Source of the DNA: Cylicocyclus nassatus
Lineage: Eukaryota; Nematoda; Chromadorea; Rhabditida; Strongylidae
DNA: 64,000 nt
Reading direction: 5' to 3'
Assembly (NCBI GenBank): GCA_958299035.1
Contig: CATQJL010000001.1
Span: 32,785,554-32,849,553, forward strand
Positions 1 through 11,212 of this stretch are shown here, one piece after another. A program made the position numbers and the translations under genes. The notes under the pieces were generated by a model. That model ran no database searches, was not told where the DNA came from, and worked only from the letters and a program-made list of their open reading frames with translations. Position 1 is the first letter of the stretch; each line of letters begins with the position of its first letter.

Positions 1-90
1 GAAAGAGGACTCATTAGATGTCCTAATTTTAACATACTTCAAAACATAGTACTCCCCTTCAGCCAATATCTATATTAGGTCGTTCACATC

Positions 91-914
91 TTATATATAA
101 AGCTGAATGTCTGTATGTCTGTCTGTATGTATGTATGTCTGTATGTATGTACGTATGTTCCGAATAGAAATTTTTATTTCTGATCCGATCCGGACCAAAC
201 TTGGCACACATACATTTCGGGCCCCGGCGGATGTCGTAGGCTACTTTTCGTCATCGATCGATATCGATTTTATCGATTTTTATCGATTTTTTTGCTGAGT
301 TCACCTACGGGGCTGGGAGTTGGCACAGGGGGGTAATCGAGCATGCTGATCATCCCCAAGGGGGTGATCGGCATGCTCGATTACACCCCTGTGCCAAATT
401 CCAGCCCCCTAGGTCAAATTTTCAAAAAATCGATAAAATCGATAAAAGTAATGGACGATCTTTAACTAAATATTGTATTCGTAATCTGCATGCTCGATTA
501 CCCCCTGTGCAAACTCCCAGCCCCGCAGGTCAAACTTTACAAAAAAATCGATAAAATCGATAAAAGTAATGGACGATCCTGAAAACTAATATTGTGTTCG
601 TAATCAGCATGCTCGATTACCCCCCTGTGCAAAATCCCAGCCTCGCATGTCAAAATTTACAAAAAATCGATAAAATCAATAAAAGTAATCGATAATTCTG
701 AAAACTAATATTGTATTCGGAATCCCCATGCTCACTTCCCCCCCCCCTGTGCCAACTCCTAGCCCTGTAGGTGAACTCTGCAAAAAAATCGATAAAAATC
801 GGTAAAATCGACATCGATCGATAACGAAAAGTGGACTGTGACACCCGCCGGGGCCCGAAGTGTATGTGTGCCAAGTTTGGTCCGGATACGGCGGAGCCGG
901 GTAAGCCAGCTAGT
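91..914 (+). mobile_element. Helitron/HINE-like element, copy 1
   Basis: The block opens with TTATATATAAAGCTGAATG and a TGTC/TGTA microsatellite (about 105-150). It ends with a short GC hairpin and GTAAGCCAGCTAGT. A second copy lies inverted at 24124-25079. The interior repeats a unit of about 117 bp containing ATCGATAAAATCGATAAAAG and GCTGGGAGTTTGCACAGG, in both orientations, with a strong hairpin near 320-400 centred on CCCCAAGGGGG. CTAG ends preceded by a hairpin, a microsatellite near the 5' end and an internal minisatellite recall non-autonomous Helentron/HINE elements. No transposase or helicase coding is present. A TIR-less MITE is the alternative. Confidence 0.5.
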
Positions 915-1231
915 GTTTGATAATTTTCAAATGTGCTGAAATGCGAAGTCAACTACTTCGACAAATTTGTACTTCGAGCAGTACAGTCAGCTTTATTACA
1001 GATGTCTGACCCAACTCGAACGTGTTTTGAGCAATTCGTTCAATTACAAGCTTATGACATTCAATCCCAAAAAATCGACGACTGTTGAATGTTTATTCGA
1101 TAAAATGAATCTCAACTGCAGTCAGTCAGCCAAAACTAAGAGATACCCAGTTATAATATAATCGAGCACACAGGATCGCGGCCGCATCTTGTCTGAGTGA
1201 TCTTCCTATTCTGTGACGTTCCAATAACTTT
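915..1231. other. unassigned stretch
   Basis: AT-rich sequence. The 64-codon ORF at 967-1161 has no recognisable domain or signal peptide. I see nothing supportable here. Confidence 0.4.
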
Positions 1232-1470
1232 TTAACACATTGACGACCGATCCATTTTGGACCACATCAAAATGGACTGGATCTACTGCAGTTGAGACTC
1301 CTGTACAGCTGCGATGCCCCTGTGTTCTACATGAACCAGACCACCAGTATTATTCTGCATAGAAGTTGCATTAAGACATTTTGTTTACACACGAAAACTG
1401 ATTCACGAAAGTGCTAGCGGGAGCCAGGGCGTGCATACGCGCGTATGCACAGGGGCGTCAACGTGTTGAA
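1232..1470. mobile_element. old TTAA-type MITE
   Basis: The left end reads TTAACACATTGACGACC and the right end reads GGCGTCAACGTGTTGAA, imperfect inverted repeats of each other. The same termini appear in better condition at 40875-41436. The right flank has decayed from TTAA. There is no coding capacity. Confidence 0.45.
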
Positions 1471-1810
1471 ACTGCGATCGCAGCTTGGTCGCAGGAGATA
1501 CATGGGCGGCGATGCGACAGGCTGAAATTCTAAAAAATAGCGGCGTATTGAATTGTTTAATAGAGGCAGTTCACAGCGTAACTCGTTTTTCGAAGCATGA
1601 GCTTTCCGAAGAATTTGCTTTAAAAAACACAGATTTGATTACCTAATGTTTTCGAGGTCTTGACAAGAAATGCGTTAAAATCTTTTACACACACTCTCAG
1701 ATTGTCACTTTTCTGTCTTTTCACATCATCTTTTGACAATGCTCGACCAACTCCAATTCTCTGTCTGACAAACAAAAGCATTCTATTTGTGATAGTAAAG
1801 TTCCTGCTTG
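1471..1810. other. unassigned stretch
   Basis: Overlapping short ORFs on both strands (1620-1856 and 1660-1866) show no domain and are probably chance. Its right edge is the insertion site of the LTR element. Confidence 0.4.
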
Positions 1811-1815
1811 ATGTC

Positions 1816-2035
1816 TGTTGTAGAGCCGTCCCTTTTATTGGAACTTGCTCGCTCACTATAGGCTAGGTCAATATGGTCTCTGTGGTTGCGGCGTACTCGC
1901 CGCGCCTTGATATATCTGTGTGTTGTTATGGAGCTATTCCTAGTGAACCTCAGCATGTACGCCGATACGATAGGCAGAGGGGAAACTCTTGTGTTTTTCT
2001 AATAAATCGTCAACGGCTCAACGCGTTCCACTACA
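1816..2035 (+). repeat. 5' LTR of the Gypsy-like element
   Basis: 220 bp, TGT...ACA ends. It contains AATAAA near its 3' end (about 2000), a possible polyadenylation signal. It is followed after two bases by TGGCGATCAGGATC (from 2038), a plausible tRNA primer-binding site because it begins with TGG. Confidence 0.9.
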
Positions 2036-2253
2036 ACTGGCGATCAGGATCAAGGACAAGAAGCCTCCACCGACCAAGGACCAGAAGAAGCTCCACCGAC
2101 CAAGGACCAGAAGCCTTTATCGATCAAGAACAAGAAGAGTGCTGCAGCTCGGATCGGGGAGGAAGCTGTCACAGGTCGAGAACAGCCAAACATGTAAGCT
2201 CTGCTAAGAAGATTATTGATTCAACAGAAGAAGTCGTTGAGGAGAGATCCACC

Positions 2254-3669
2254 ATGCCGAAAGCCAGTGAAGAACGGCATGGTCACGACTCTCTGGAGAA
2301 GGTCCTATCAGTCATGGTCGACCAGATGCGGTTCCAACAGCTGCTCAGACAATCGCTGGGGGCAGGCGGGCACCGGAAAAATAGATTGCTGATTTTTCGC
2401 ACCCCGCTCGCGGATTTTTTGCAAAGCAATCAGGACTTTTCGGAAGACCGCTTGCTGAGTCAGCGGATTTTTGAGAGACCGCCTGTTGAATTTTTTTCGC
2501 TCTTATCTTTTGCGGATATATTGCTGAATCTCTGAGAAATCGAAAACTCAGCAAGCGGTCTTCCGAAAAGTCCTGATTGCTTTCCAAAAAATCCGCGAGC
2601 GGGGTGCGAGAGATCAGCAATCTATTTTTCCGGTGCCCGCCTGCCCTTGGCGATTGTCTGAGTGTTGGAGCCATCTGGTCGAGGAGATGAAGCTGCATAT
2701 GTAGCTTCAACAGGAACAAATGCAGGCTCGTCTACAAGCTCAACAAGAGCAAATGCAAGTGCAATTGCAAGCTCAACAGGAGCAAATGCAAATACAATTG
2801 CAAGCACAACAGGAGCAGATGAAGATGTTGGTCACTGCTTTGACCAGTAACCAAAGGATAGCCGTCCAGGATACCAGTAAGGATCAGTACGATCAGCGGA
2901 GCAAGGACGTGCAGAAATTTACCTTAGACGAAGAAATAGGTAACACATTTGCTTACTGGTATGGCAGGTATGGACCGGTCATTCGCGACTCCCAGCTTCC
3001 GGATCAAAAGAAGCGCGACTTGATTCTGATGAACCTGGATGAAGAAGCATACCGGGAGTATGCAGATGAGGTCCTGCCTGCGCACCAAACGACTTCGACT
3101 TCGATACCACCGTCGCGAACCTCTGGAAGCTGTTCGCCTCCAAGAAGACCCTCATCAGGAGACGGTATGAGTGCCTAAGGATAACGTGCCCTCTGCTTAC
3201 GCCAGCGTGCGTACCGTTCCGCGATTACGCCAACACTATCAAGCGGATGGACGAGGACGCCCGGCTTAAGGAGGTTAACTACACGGCAATGAAGATGCTG
3301 CAATTCGTAGCAGGTCTTCAAGATCCCTCACTCAGGGAAGTTCACCTTCGGATGATTCGTCGACTGGATGCTCACAGGGACGAAGCACCGTTGACAATCG
3401 AGGACCTAGTCGCGGAATGTGAGAATTTCACTGCTTTGAAAATGGATAACACGGACATGGAAGGCACGCGCGACATCCATGCAGTGTGGAAGAAGAAGGT
3501 AACTTGTTTCACGTGCGGAGGACCACATTTCAGAAAAGGCTGCCCACAACCTGCCAGCACTAATCGGAAGAAGAGGCGGAGGACAGGAGCGCAGTTTGGC
3601 CGCAAAAGACAGTGCAAACATGGGTCGCTTTCGAAGCCGAGAGCGCGCGGACCTACCTCGACGTCCTAG
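2254..3669 (+). pseudogene. gag pseudogene, unit 1
   Basis: Gag, the structural protein of the retrotransposon particle. An ATG in good context (ACCATGC, 2254) opens a short N-terminal region that runs into a palindrome (2312-2690) and stops. The reading resumes in another frame at 2720-3178 with a Gln-rich repeat of the form QAQQEQM, then a helical Gag region (FTLDEEIGNTFAYWYGRYG). It shifts frame again to 3247-3669. The last part carries a nucleocapsid zinc knuckle, CFTCGGPHFRKGC (C-x2-C-x3-H-x4-C), followed by a basic tail. At least two frame changes plus the palindrome show it is broken. The same lesions occur in unit 2. Confidence 0.8.
2312..2690. repeat. palindrome inside gag, unit 1
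   Basis: Near-perfect inverted arms about 2344-2445 and 2548-2662 run from CTCAGACAATCGC to GCGATTGTCTGAG and enclose AT-rich DNA. Weaker inverted identity continues outward into gag itself (GACCAGATG on the left, its complement near 2680). It destroys the gag frame. Confidence 0.75.
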
Positions 3670-3990
3670 AGAGGATGTAATCTCAAGCTCCAGCTGGATA
3701 GAGGTGCAGATATACCGCTGATATCACGCAGAGCCTGGAAGAGGATGGGATCCCCGGCTCTGGAACCCTGTGTGATGCCCGTGAAAACTGCAGGCGGGAC
3801 ATCGATGAAGATATATGGTAAATTTTCGACCGGTTTCAAGGTCAAGGATCAAATCACAGGGAAAACCGTCTATGGACATGGAACTTGCTACGTTACGGAA
3901 AGCTCAAATTTCCTGGGATTGGAATGGTGCATCCAGTTGCCAGCCTACAAGAGGTTGACCAAGTACAACTGCAGAAAGGTGACTAGCGAA
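3670..3990 (+). pseudogene. retroviral-type aspartic protease remnant, unit 1
   Basis: The frame from about 3670 reads KLQLDRGADIPLISRRAWKR and continues to a SNFLGLEW-like end near 3930, the fold of a retropepsin that would cut the polyprotein. The catalytic triplet is Asp-Arg-Gly where the family has Asp-Thr/Ser-Gly, so activity is unlikely. Right after it the sequence passes into the linker that normally precedes integrase; about 2 kb of RT-RNase H is missing. Confidence 0.75.
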
Positions 3991-4091
3991 GAAGAAGATG
4001 TGCGAGCCGTTCAAGCTGCTGCTGTACGAGCATTACCGGTAACCCGAAGAAAGATAGAAGAAGAATCCCGCAAGGACGAAACCATTGGGTT

Positions 4092-5258
4092 ATGCGAATG
4101 CTGCAATCGGGAGCATGGTCGTCCAAGCCGAAAGAAGAAGTCCGAAATTGGAGAGCACTAAGGGAGAATTTATCAGTGCAGAACGGATGTTTGTATTTCG
4201 CAGCCAGAATAGTCATTCCAGCCTCGCTGAGACAAGCCGTTCTGAAGCAGTTACAGAGACACCCTGGAGTGACAAGGATGAAGATGATCGCGAGAGGATT
4301 CGCATACTGAATGGGCATCAACAGAGAAATTGAAGACTCAGTGCGCCGCTGTAGGGAATCAAGAAGCAGCCAAGATGCCAGTGAAGACTGTATTGCATCC
4401 ATGGAAAATGGAAGACAAACCATGGAATCGGCTTCACGTTGACTATGCAGGGCCGCTGAATGGTAAGATGTATCTCGTCGTAGATGACGCTTACTCGAAA
4501 TGGTCAGAAGTTTTTGAGATGCCTTCATCGTCAACTACAGCTGCCCTGAGAGAACTCAGATCTCTATTCGCTCAATTTGGAAATCCGCAAGTGATCCTGT
4601 CGGATAATGGGACGCAGTTCACAGCAAAGGAGTTCCAAGATTTCTGTGAAGAGCGAGGAATCAAGCATATGCGTTCACCTCCATTCCATCCACAATCAAA
4701 TGGACAAGCGGAAGGGTTTGTGGATATTCAGGAAAACCTTTCAAAAAATTAAGAAGGGAGGAACGACAGAGAAGCTTGCCGAGTCCCTGCAGTCGTATCG
4801 ACGAACGCCTTGTACAACTGCTCCAGGACAACGTTCGCCTGCCGAACTGCTGCTGGGACGTCAGGTGAGGACGCTGTCGCTGTTGAATGAAGATTTCGAA
4901 GAAGAAGGAAAGATGGGCATCGAAAACCATGGAGAAGCAGTTTCACTACCACCATGGAGCACGAAGGAAAGCATACCAGCCAGAAGAAGCCGTGTGGGTA
5001 CGTGATTTTCGCTCTGGATGTAAAAAATGGATTCCAGCTCGAGTGAAGAAACGCTATGGAGAAGCAATATATGGCGTGCTTACTGAAGACGGTCAGTTAC
5101 GGAGACGACATGCGAATCAGATGCGCCGCGCAGCAAGTAACCTAACAATGGTACGGATGCTGCTGAACACCAAGCCACCTCGACTGCGTCACCAACATCA
5201 AGCAGACCAAATCGCGCCATCATCGCCCACCAGAACGTCAACTAGATCCTCATTATAG
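4092..5258 (+). pseudogene. integrase pseudogene, unit 1
   Basis: Integrase would insert the cDNA copy. The N-terminal HHCC region spans about 4140-4360 and is cut by an in-frame TGA at 4308 and a frameshift near 4360. The core follows at 4330-4752, with the DDE residues visible in HVDYAGP, LSDNGTQF and NGQAE. It then shifts to 4607-5005 (region SYRRTPCTTAPGQRSPAELL). A final frame (4887-5258) holds VWVRDFRSG and KKWIPARV, a GPY/F-like C-terminal domain typical of Ty3/Gypsy. Domain order is clear; the gene is not functional. Confidence 0.85.
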
Positions 5259-5278
5259 GATGTACCGTTGTTCATCTT

Positions 5279-5288
5279 AGGAGGGAGG
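5279..5288 (+). promoter_or_regulatory. polypurine tract, unit 1
   Basis: AGGAGGGAGG abuts the middle LTR, where plus-strand DNA synthesis of an LTR element is primed. The same run precedes the last LTR at 8752-8761. Confidence 0.75.
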
Positions 5289-5508
5289 TGTTGTAGAGCC
5301 GTCCCTTTTATTGGAACTTGCTCGCTCACTATAGGCTAGGTCAATATGGTCTCTGTGGTTGCGGCGTACTCGCCGCGCCTTGATATATCTGTGTGTTGTT
5401 ATGGAGCTATTCCTAGTGAACCTCAGCATGTACGCCGATACGATAGGCAGAGGGGAAACTCTTGTGTTTTTCTAATAAATCGTCAACGGCTCAACGCGTT
5501 CCACTACA
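5289..5508 (+). repeat. middle LTR of the Gypsy-like element
   Basis: 220 bp, appears identical to the first LTR. It serves as the 3' LTR of unit 1 and the 5' LTR of unit 2. Confidence 0.9.
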
Positions 5509-5726
5509 ACTGGCGATCAGGATCAAGGACAAGAAGCCTCCACCGACCAAGGACCAGAAGAAGCTCCACCGACCAAGGACCAGAAGCCTTTATCGATCAA
5601 GAACAAGAAGAGTGCTGCAGCTCGGATCGGGGAGGAAGCTGTCACAGGTCGAGAACAGCCAAACATGTAAGCTCTGCTAAGAAGATTATTGATTCAACAG
5701 AAGAAGTCGTTGAGGAGAGATCCACC

Positions 5727-7142
5727 ATGCCGAAAGCCAGTGAAGAACGGCATGGTCACGACTCTCTGGAGAAGGTCCTATCAGTCATGGTCGACCAGAT
5801 GCGGTTCCAACAGCTGCTCAGACAATCGCTGGGGGCAGGCGGGCACCGGAAAAATAGATTGCTGATTTTTCGCACCCCGCTCGCGGATTTTTTGCAAAGC
5901 AATCAGGACTTTTCGGAAGACCGCTTGCTGAGTCAGCGGATTTTTGAGAGACCGCCTGTTGAATTTTTTTCGCTCTTATCTTTTGCGGATATATTGCTGA
6001 ATCTCTGAGAAATCGAAAACTCAGCAAGCGGTCTTCCGAAAAGTCCTGATTGCTTTCCAAAAAATCCGCGAGCGGGGTGCGAGAGATCAGCAATCTATTT
6101 TTCCGGTGCCCGCCTGCCCTTGGCGATTGTCTGAGTGTTGGAGCCATCTGGTCGAGGAGATGAAGCTGCATATGTAGCTTCAACAGGAACAAATGCAGGC
6201 TCGTCTACAAGCTCAACAAGAGCAAATGCAAGTGCAATTGCAAGCTCAACAGGAGCAAATGCAAATACAATTGCAAGCACAACAGGAGCAGATGAAGATG
6301 TTGGTCACTGCTTTGACCAGTAACCAAAGGATAGCCGTCCAGGATACCAGTAAGGATCAGTACGATCAGCGGAGCAAGGACGTGCAGAAATTTACCTTAG
6401 ACGAAGAAATAGGTAACACATTTGCTTACTGGTATGGCAGGTATGGACCGGTCATTCGCGACTCCCAGCTTCCGGATCAAAAGAAGCGCGACTTGATTCT
6501 GATGAACCTGGATGAAGAAGCATACCGGGAGTATGCAGATGAGGTCCTGCCTGCGCACCAAACGACTTCGACTTCGATACCACCGTCGCGAACCTCTGGA
6601 AGCTGTTCGCCTCCAAGAAGACCCTCATCAGGAGACGGTATGAGTGCCTAAGGATAACGTGCCCTCTGCTTACGCCAGCGTGCGTACCGTTCCGCGATTA
6701 CGCCAACACTATCAAGCGGATGGACGAGGACGCCCGGCTTAAGGAGGTTAACTACACGGCAATGAAGATGCTGCAATTCGTAGCAGGTCTTCAAGATCCC
6801 TCACTCAGGGAAGTTCACCTTCGGATGATTCGTCGACTGGATGCTCACAGGGACGAAGCACCGTTGACAATCGAGGACCTAGTCGCGGAATGTGAGAATT
6901 TCACTGCTTTGAAAATGGATAACACGGACATGGAAGGCACGCGCGACATCCATGCAGTGTGGAAGAAGAAGGTAACTTGTTTCACGTGCGGAGGACCACA
7001 TTTCAGAAAAGGCTGCCCACAACCTGCCAGCACTAATCGGAAGAAGAGGCGGAGGACAGGAGCGCAGTTTGGCCGCAAAAGACAGTGCAAACATGGGTCG
7101 CTTTCGAAGCCGAGAGCGCGCGGACCTACCTCGACGTCCTAG
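5727..7142 (+). pseudogene. gag pseudogene, unit 2
   Basis: Same sequence and same breaks as unit 1, shifted by 3473 bp: start ATG at 5727, Gln-rich repeat from 6193, zinc knuckle near 6985. The palindrome lies at 5785-6163. The shared lesions show the duplication happened after decay. Confidence 0.8.
5785..6163. repeat. palindrome inside gag, unit 2
   Basis: Copy of the palindrome at 2312-2690, at the equivalent place in unit 2. Confidence 0.75.
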
Positions 7143-7463
7143 AGAGGATGTAATCTCAAGCTCCAGCTGGATAGAGGTGCAGATATACCGCTGATATCAC
7201 GCAGAGCCTGGAAGAGGATGGGATCCCCGGCTCTGGAACCCTGTGTGATGCCCGTGAAAACTGCAGGCGGGACATCGATGAAGATATATGGTAAATTTTC
7301 GACCGGTTTCAAGGTCAAGGATCAAATCACAGGGAAAACCGTCTATGGACATGGAACTTGCTACGTTACGGAAAGCTCAAATTTCCTGGGATTGGAATGG
7401 TGCATCCAGTTGCCAGCCTACAAGAGGTTGACCAAGTACAACTGCAGAAAGGTGACTAGCGAA
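7143..7463 (+). pseudogene. aspartic protease remnant, unit 2
   Basis: Copy of the unit 1 protease remnant, with the same Asp-Arg-Gly in place of the catalytic triplet and the same direct passage into the pre-integrase linker. Confidence 0.75.
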
Positions 7464-7564
7464 GAAGAAGATGTGCGAGCCGTTCAAGCTGCTGCTGTAC
7501 GAGCATTACCGGTAACCCGAAGAAAGATAGAAGAAGAATCCCGCAAGGACGAAACCATTGGGTT

Positions 7565-8731
7565 ATGCGAATGCTGCAATCGGGAGCATGGTCGTCCAAG
7601 CCGAAAGAAGAAGTCCGAAATTGGAGAGCACTAAGGGAGAATTTATCAGTGCAGAACGGATGTTTGTATTTCGCAGCCAGAATAGTCATTCCAGCCTCGC
7701 TGAGACAAGCCGTTCTGAAGCAGTTACAGAGACACCCTGGAGTGACAAGGATGAAGATGATCGCGAGAGGATTCGCATACTGAATGGGCATCAACAGAGA
7801 AATTGAAGACTCAGTGCGCCGCTGTAGGGAATCAAGAAGCAGCCAAGATGCCAGTGAAGACTGTATTGCATCCATGGAAAATGGAAGACAAACCATGGAA
7901 TCGGCTTCACGTTGACTATGCAGGGCCGCTGAATGGTAAGATGTATCTCGTCGTAGATGACGCTTACTCGAAATGGTCAGAAGTTTTTGAGATGCCTTCA
8001 TCGTCAACTACAGCTGCCCTGAGAGAACTCAGATCTCTATTCGCTCAATTTGGAAATCCGCAAGTGATCCTGTCGGATAATGGGACGCAGTTCACAGCAA
8101 AGGAGTTCCAAGATTTCTGTGAAGAGCGAGGAATCAAGCATATGCGTTCACCTCCATTCCATCCACAATCAAATGGACAAGCGGAAGGGTTTGTGGATAT
8201 TCAGGAAAACCTTTCAAAAAATTAAGAAGGGAGGAACGACAGAGAAGCTTGCCGAGTCCCTGCAGTCGTATCGACGAACGCCTTGTACAACTGCTCCAGG
8301 ACAACGTTCGCCTGCCGAACTGCTGCTGGGACGTCAGGTGAGGACGCTGTCGCTGTTGAATGAAGATTTCGAAGAAGAAGGAAAGATGGGCATCGAAAAC
8401 CATGGAGAAGCAGTTTCACTACCACCATGGAGCACGAAGGAAAGCATACCAGCCAGAAGAAGCCGTGTGGGTACGTGATTTTCGCTCTGGATGTAAAAAA
8501 TGGATTCCAGCTCGAGTGAAGAAACGCTATGGAGAAGCAATATATGGCGTGCTTACTGAAGACGGTCAGTTACGGAGACGACATGCGAATCAGATGCGCC
8601 GCGCAGCAAGTAACCTAACAATGGTACGGATGCTGCTGAACACCAAGCCACCTCGACTGCGTCACCAACATCAAGCAGACCAAATCGCGCCATCATCGCC
8701 CACCAGAACGTCAACTAGATCCTCATTATAG
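7565..8731 (+). pseudogene. integrase pseudogene, unit 2
   Basis: Copy of the unit 1 integrase pseudogene, with the same TGA (7781) and the same frame changes across the HHCC, DDE core and C-terminal regions. Confidence 0.85.
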
Positions 8732-8761
8732 GATGTACCGTTGTTCATCTTAGGAGGGAGG

Positions 8762-8977
8762 TGTTGTAGAGCCGTCCCCTATATTGGAACTTGCTCGCTC
8801 ACTATAGGCTAGGTCAATATAGTCTCTGTGGTTGCGGCGTACTCGCCGCGCCTTGATATGTTTGTGTGTTGTTATGGAGCTATTCCTAGTGAACCCTCGG
8901 CATGTACGCCGATAGGCAGAGGGGGAACTCTTGCGTTTTTCTAATAAATCGTCAACGGCTCAACGCGTTCCACTACA
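8762..8977 (+). repeat. 3' LTR of the Gypsy-like element
   Basis: 216 bp. It differs from the other two LTRs at several bases (CCTATATTGG for CTTTTATTGG, a lost ACGAT-like block) but keeps TGT...ACA ends and is followed by the ATGTC target duplication. Confidence 0.9.
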
Positions 8978-8983
8978 ATGTCC

Positions 8984-9533
8984 TTAACACGTTTCGGACC
9001 GGTGCTGCACATGGTGCAGCACGCTGCTTTGAAGGATCTTTCTGGCGTTTGCAGGAGGTTTCCTTTCAATCCAAAGTTGTTAAGTCAAAGGTCTAAGCTC
9101 CTATTTTTCAAATGACTCCGTAGAGTTGTGCCGCCGATATTTGTTTAGGAGATATGAGCAAAAATCGAACAACAGTTGCAACGAAGTGCGGCGACGCGAA
9201 CGACGCGTGCGACGTCGCAACTTTCCTTTGCCTCTATATCAAAGAGAAAAACCGTAGTTTCAATACTGATGTGTGCCGTGTACAACATAGATACTTTTGA
9301 ATACAATTAGAATCTGAGTTCTTATTCCTATCTTTCAAGAAAGCACAAAAGTTCCTCTCAAGCGACAAAATTCAAACACTTCGAATTCACTCAGAACTTT
9401 GGATATGGAGTTTATCTGACATGCTGATTACAAATGTGGCCCACATTCTGCGAAATAAGGTCCCTTTGCAGGCTAACGGGTGAAAGTACACTCTTTTTCG
9501 CCGCGCGCGATTTCGCGGTCCGAAACGTGTTAA
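8984..9533. mobile_element. TTAA-type MITE, TIR CACGTTTCGGACCG
   Basis: TTAA (8984-8987) is followed by CACGTTTCGGACCG; its exact complement CGGTCCGAAACGTG ends at 9529 and is followed by TTAA (9530-9533). The interior of about 540 bp has no convincing coding capacity. TTAA targets recall piggyBac, but the termini are not the usual piggyBac CCY. Confidence 0.7.
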
Positions 9534-10536
9534 CCATACACCGCTTCAGCGTCCCTTTTGCACAATCTGCAATTACGACTTCGTCGACTCCATCAATCTG
9601 CGTTCCTGAAACCAAATATTGCATTTCCCTTTTCCGTCACTTGAAAATCGAACGTTCGTCTACTTCGGTGGTGCAGCTGCAGCTTATGTTTTATATTTGA
9701 GCAAGACTCGAGCTTGAAGGTAATAGTATATCTAATTACTTATTCATTTGATGCATAGAAGGCTTGCCACATACAGCAAACATCGAAAGCACTTAGAACA
9801 CAATTAACAATGAGGAAAACAAAGAAACATTTAACTAAATCAGCTCAAGTCCAACCTACAAAAGTTTTTTTGAAATAATTAAGATTGACAGACGCGTGAG
9901 CATGTGTTTTCTCGTTTTCTTCTAGAAAAAGCGGTAGGCCACTTATCACGAGATTTTGGGGTTGTCGTGTATGTCATAAACAAAAATTCTTTGTGAAGCA
10001 ATGCAATGAAAAATTGGGTTTTAATGCTTGATGCGGTATTGAAGAATTGTGATAAAGGTGAAAGCTGTCAACGTGCGAATACTTACAGGCTTCTCAATTT
10101 GCATCGTTATTTGATGGTTGTGGACGGTCGCACGCTATGAATAAGTTTATTCAGGGCAGAAATTCAGTTCTATGATCATTTGCGTACAAACTGAGCTCAT
10201 CGAATGAATATTCCATAAAGTATTCAATGGTTAATACTGTCTTAATCGTGGAAACAAAGTTTTGATTATCGGCTAAAGCGCGCTCTAAAATGCATAATAA
10301 TTCTGACTTTGAATATAAACGAGTTAGTCAAGAAAAATCATTCAAGCTTCCCGATAAACTGCTTCTCCTTTTTCGCTCAACTAGCTGATCTTAGCAATTT
10401 ATTTGGCATTCTTGTTACCATAGTCAAGCATGAGTTGTGGCGCGCGTGATCTTCTGAATATTTTATAACTATTATTGTAAGTTAACTTGATGTGTCATAA
10501 GTCTAAAAAGGTGTGCTGCTTTACCTCCTCTGTGGC
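9534..10536. other. unassigned AT-rich stretch
   Basis: I see no exon with paired splice sites, no signal peptide and no clear repeat boundary here. Confidence 0.4.
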
Positions 10537-10540
10537 TTAA

Positions 10541-10798
10541 AGGTAGCAGCCGGTAGATTGACAACTTTGAGATAATCATCGTTCTCGATTTCTCCGGACG
10601 AGCTAAGTCCAAGACTGTGCCTTGCAGCTTCAAAACATACCAGTAACCCGCTTTTGCAGAGTTTAAAAGTGCTGATGGAGAGGACGGCTTATGACTGCCC
10701 TCTACAGCGCAATTGGCTCGTGATTGGAGACACCGTACTCCGTACCCGACCGAGAACGATGAATATCTCAAAGCTGTAATTCTGTCGAGCCGCTGCCT
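10541..10798. mobile_element. AGGCAG-family MITE, copy 1
   Basis: TTAA (10537-10540) then AGGTAGCAGCC; the right end is GGCTC..CGCTGCCT, then TTAA (10799-10802). Inner arms also match in inverted orientation (CTTTGAGATAATCATCGTTC against its complement near 10755-10775). The TTAA on the right is shared with the next element. Confidence 0.65.
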
Positions 10799-10802
10799 TT
10801 AA

Positions 10803-11212
10803 AGGCAGTGTCTCCAAAATTTAGTTGTCCAGATTTTTGCATTTTGCAAGCTTGTCGGACCCTGTCTAGCACTGTATGGGCTTAAAATCGCACGAAATTT
10901 CCAAACCGTTTTCTGAAGGCCCCGCGGAAGCAACGTGGACGAGTTGTACCTTCCCACTTCAGCCTCAGCCACAGTGGGAGCAACAGAGGGCAGGTGGGTG
11001 CCAAGTGGAGGGGTATGTTCAAACGCGTAAGGGGCAGACCGAAGGAGTCGTCCGCGCGTATCAACTTGCTTTCCGCGTACCACTTTGAGCGAATTTTTCG
11101 CAGCGTGGAGAGGGTCAAATTGAGTAGGACTTGTTGCAATGACCTATCTAGAGGTCCCTATAATACAATATGTGAAAATCCGCGCGACCTCAGCTTTGAT
11201 GAGGCACTGCCT
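10803..11212. mobile_element. AGGCAG-family MITE, copy 2
   Basis: AGGCAGTGTCTCC at the left and GAGGCACTGCCT at the right, flanked by TTAA at 10799-10802 and 11213-11216. The short ORFs inside on both strands are by-products of the GC-rich interior. Confidence 0.65.

Larger units (their letters stand above)
1816..8977 (+). mobile_element. Ty3/Gypsy-like element, tandem LTR-int-LTR-int-LTR, RT deleted
   Basis: Three LTRs start with TGTTGTAGAGCC (1816, 5289, 8762) and end with CACTACA, and separate two internal regions. Flanking ATGTC at 1811-1815 and 8978-8982 is a 5 bp target-site duplication, so the whole array sits in one target site. The period is 3473 bp and the two units look identical by eye, while the third LTR has several substitutions and a small deletion. 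Coding order is gag, protease and integrase with a C-terminal GPY/F-like region, which suggests Ty3/Gypsy. Reverse transcriptase and RNase H are absent between protease and integrase. Each unit carries the same frameshifts and stops, so neither is autonomous. Confidence 0.9.

Noticed and set aside
1873..2535. 220-codon ORF starting inside the LTR
   Set aside because: It begins in the LTR and leader and ends in the palindrome. Only the part from ATG 2254 resembles gag.
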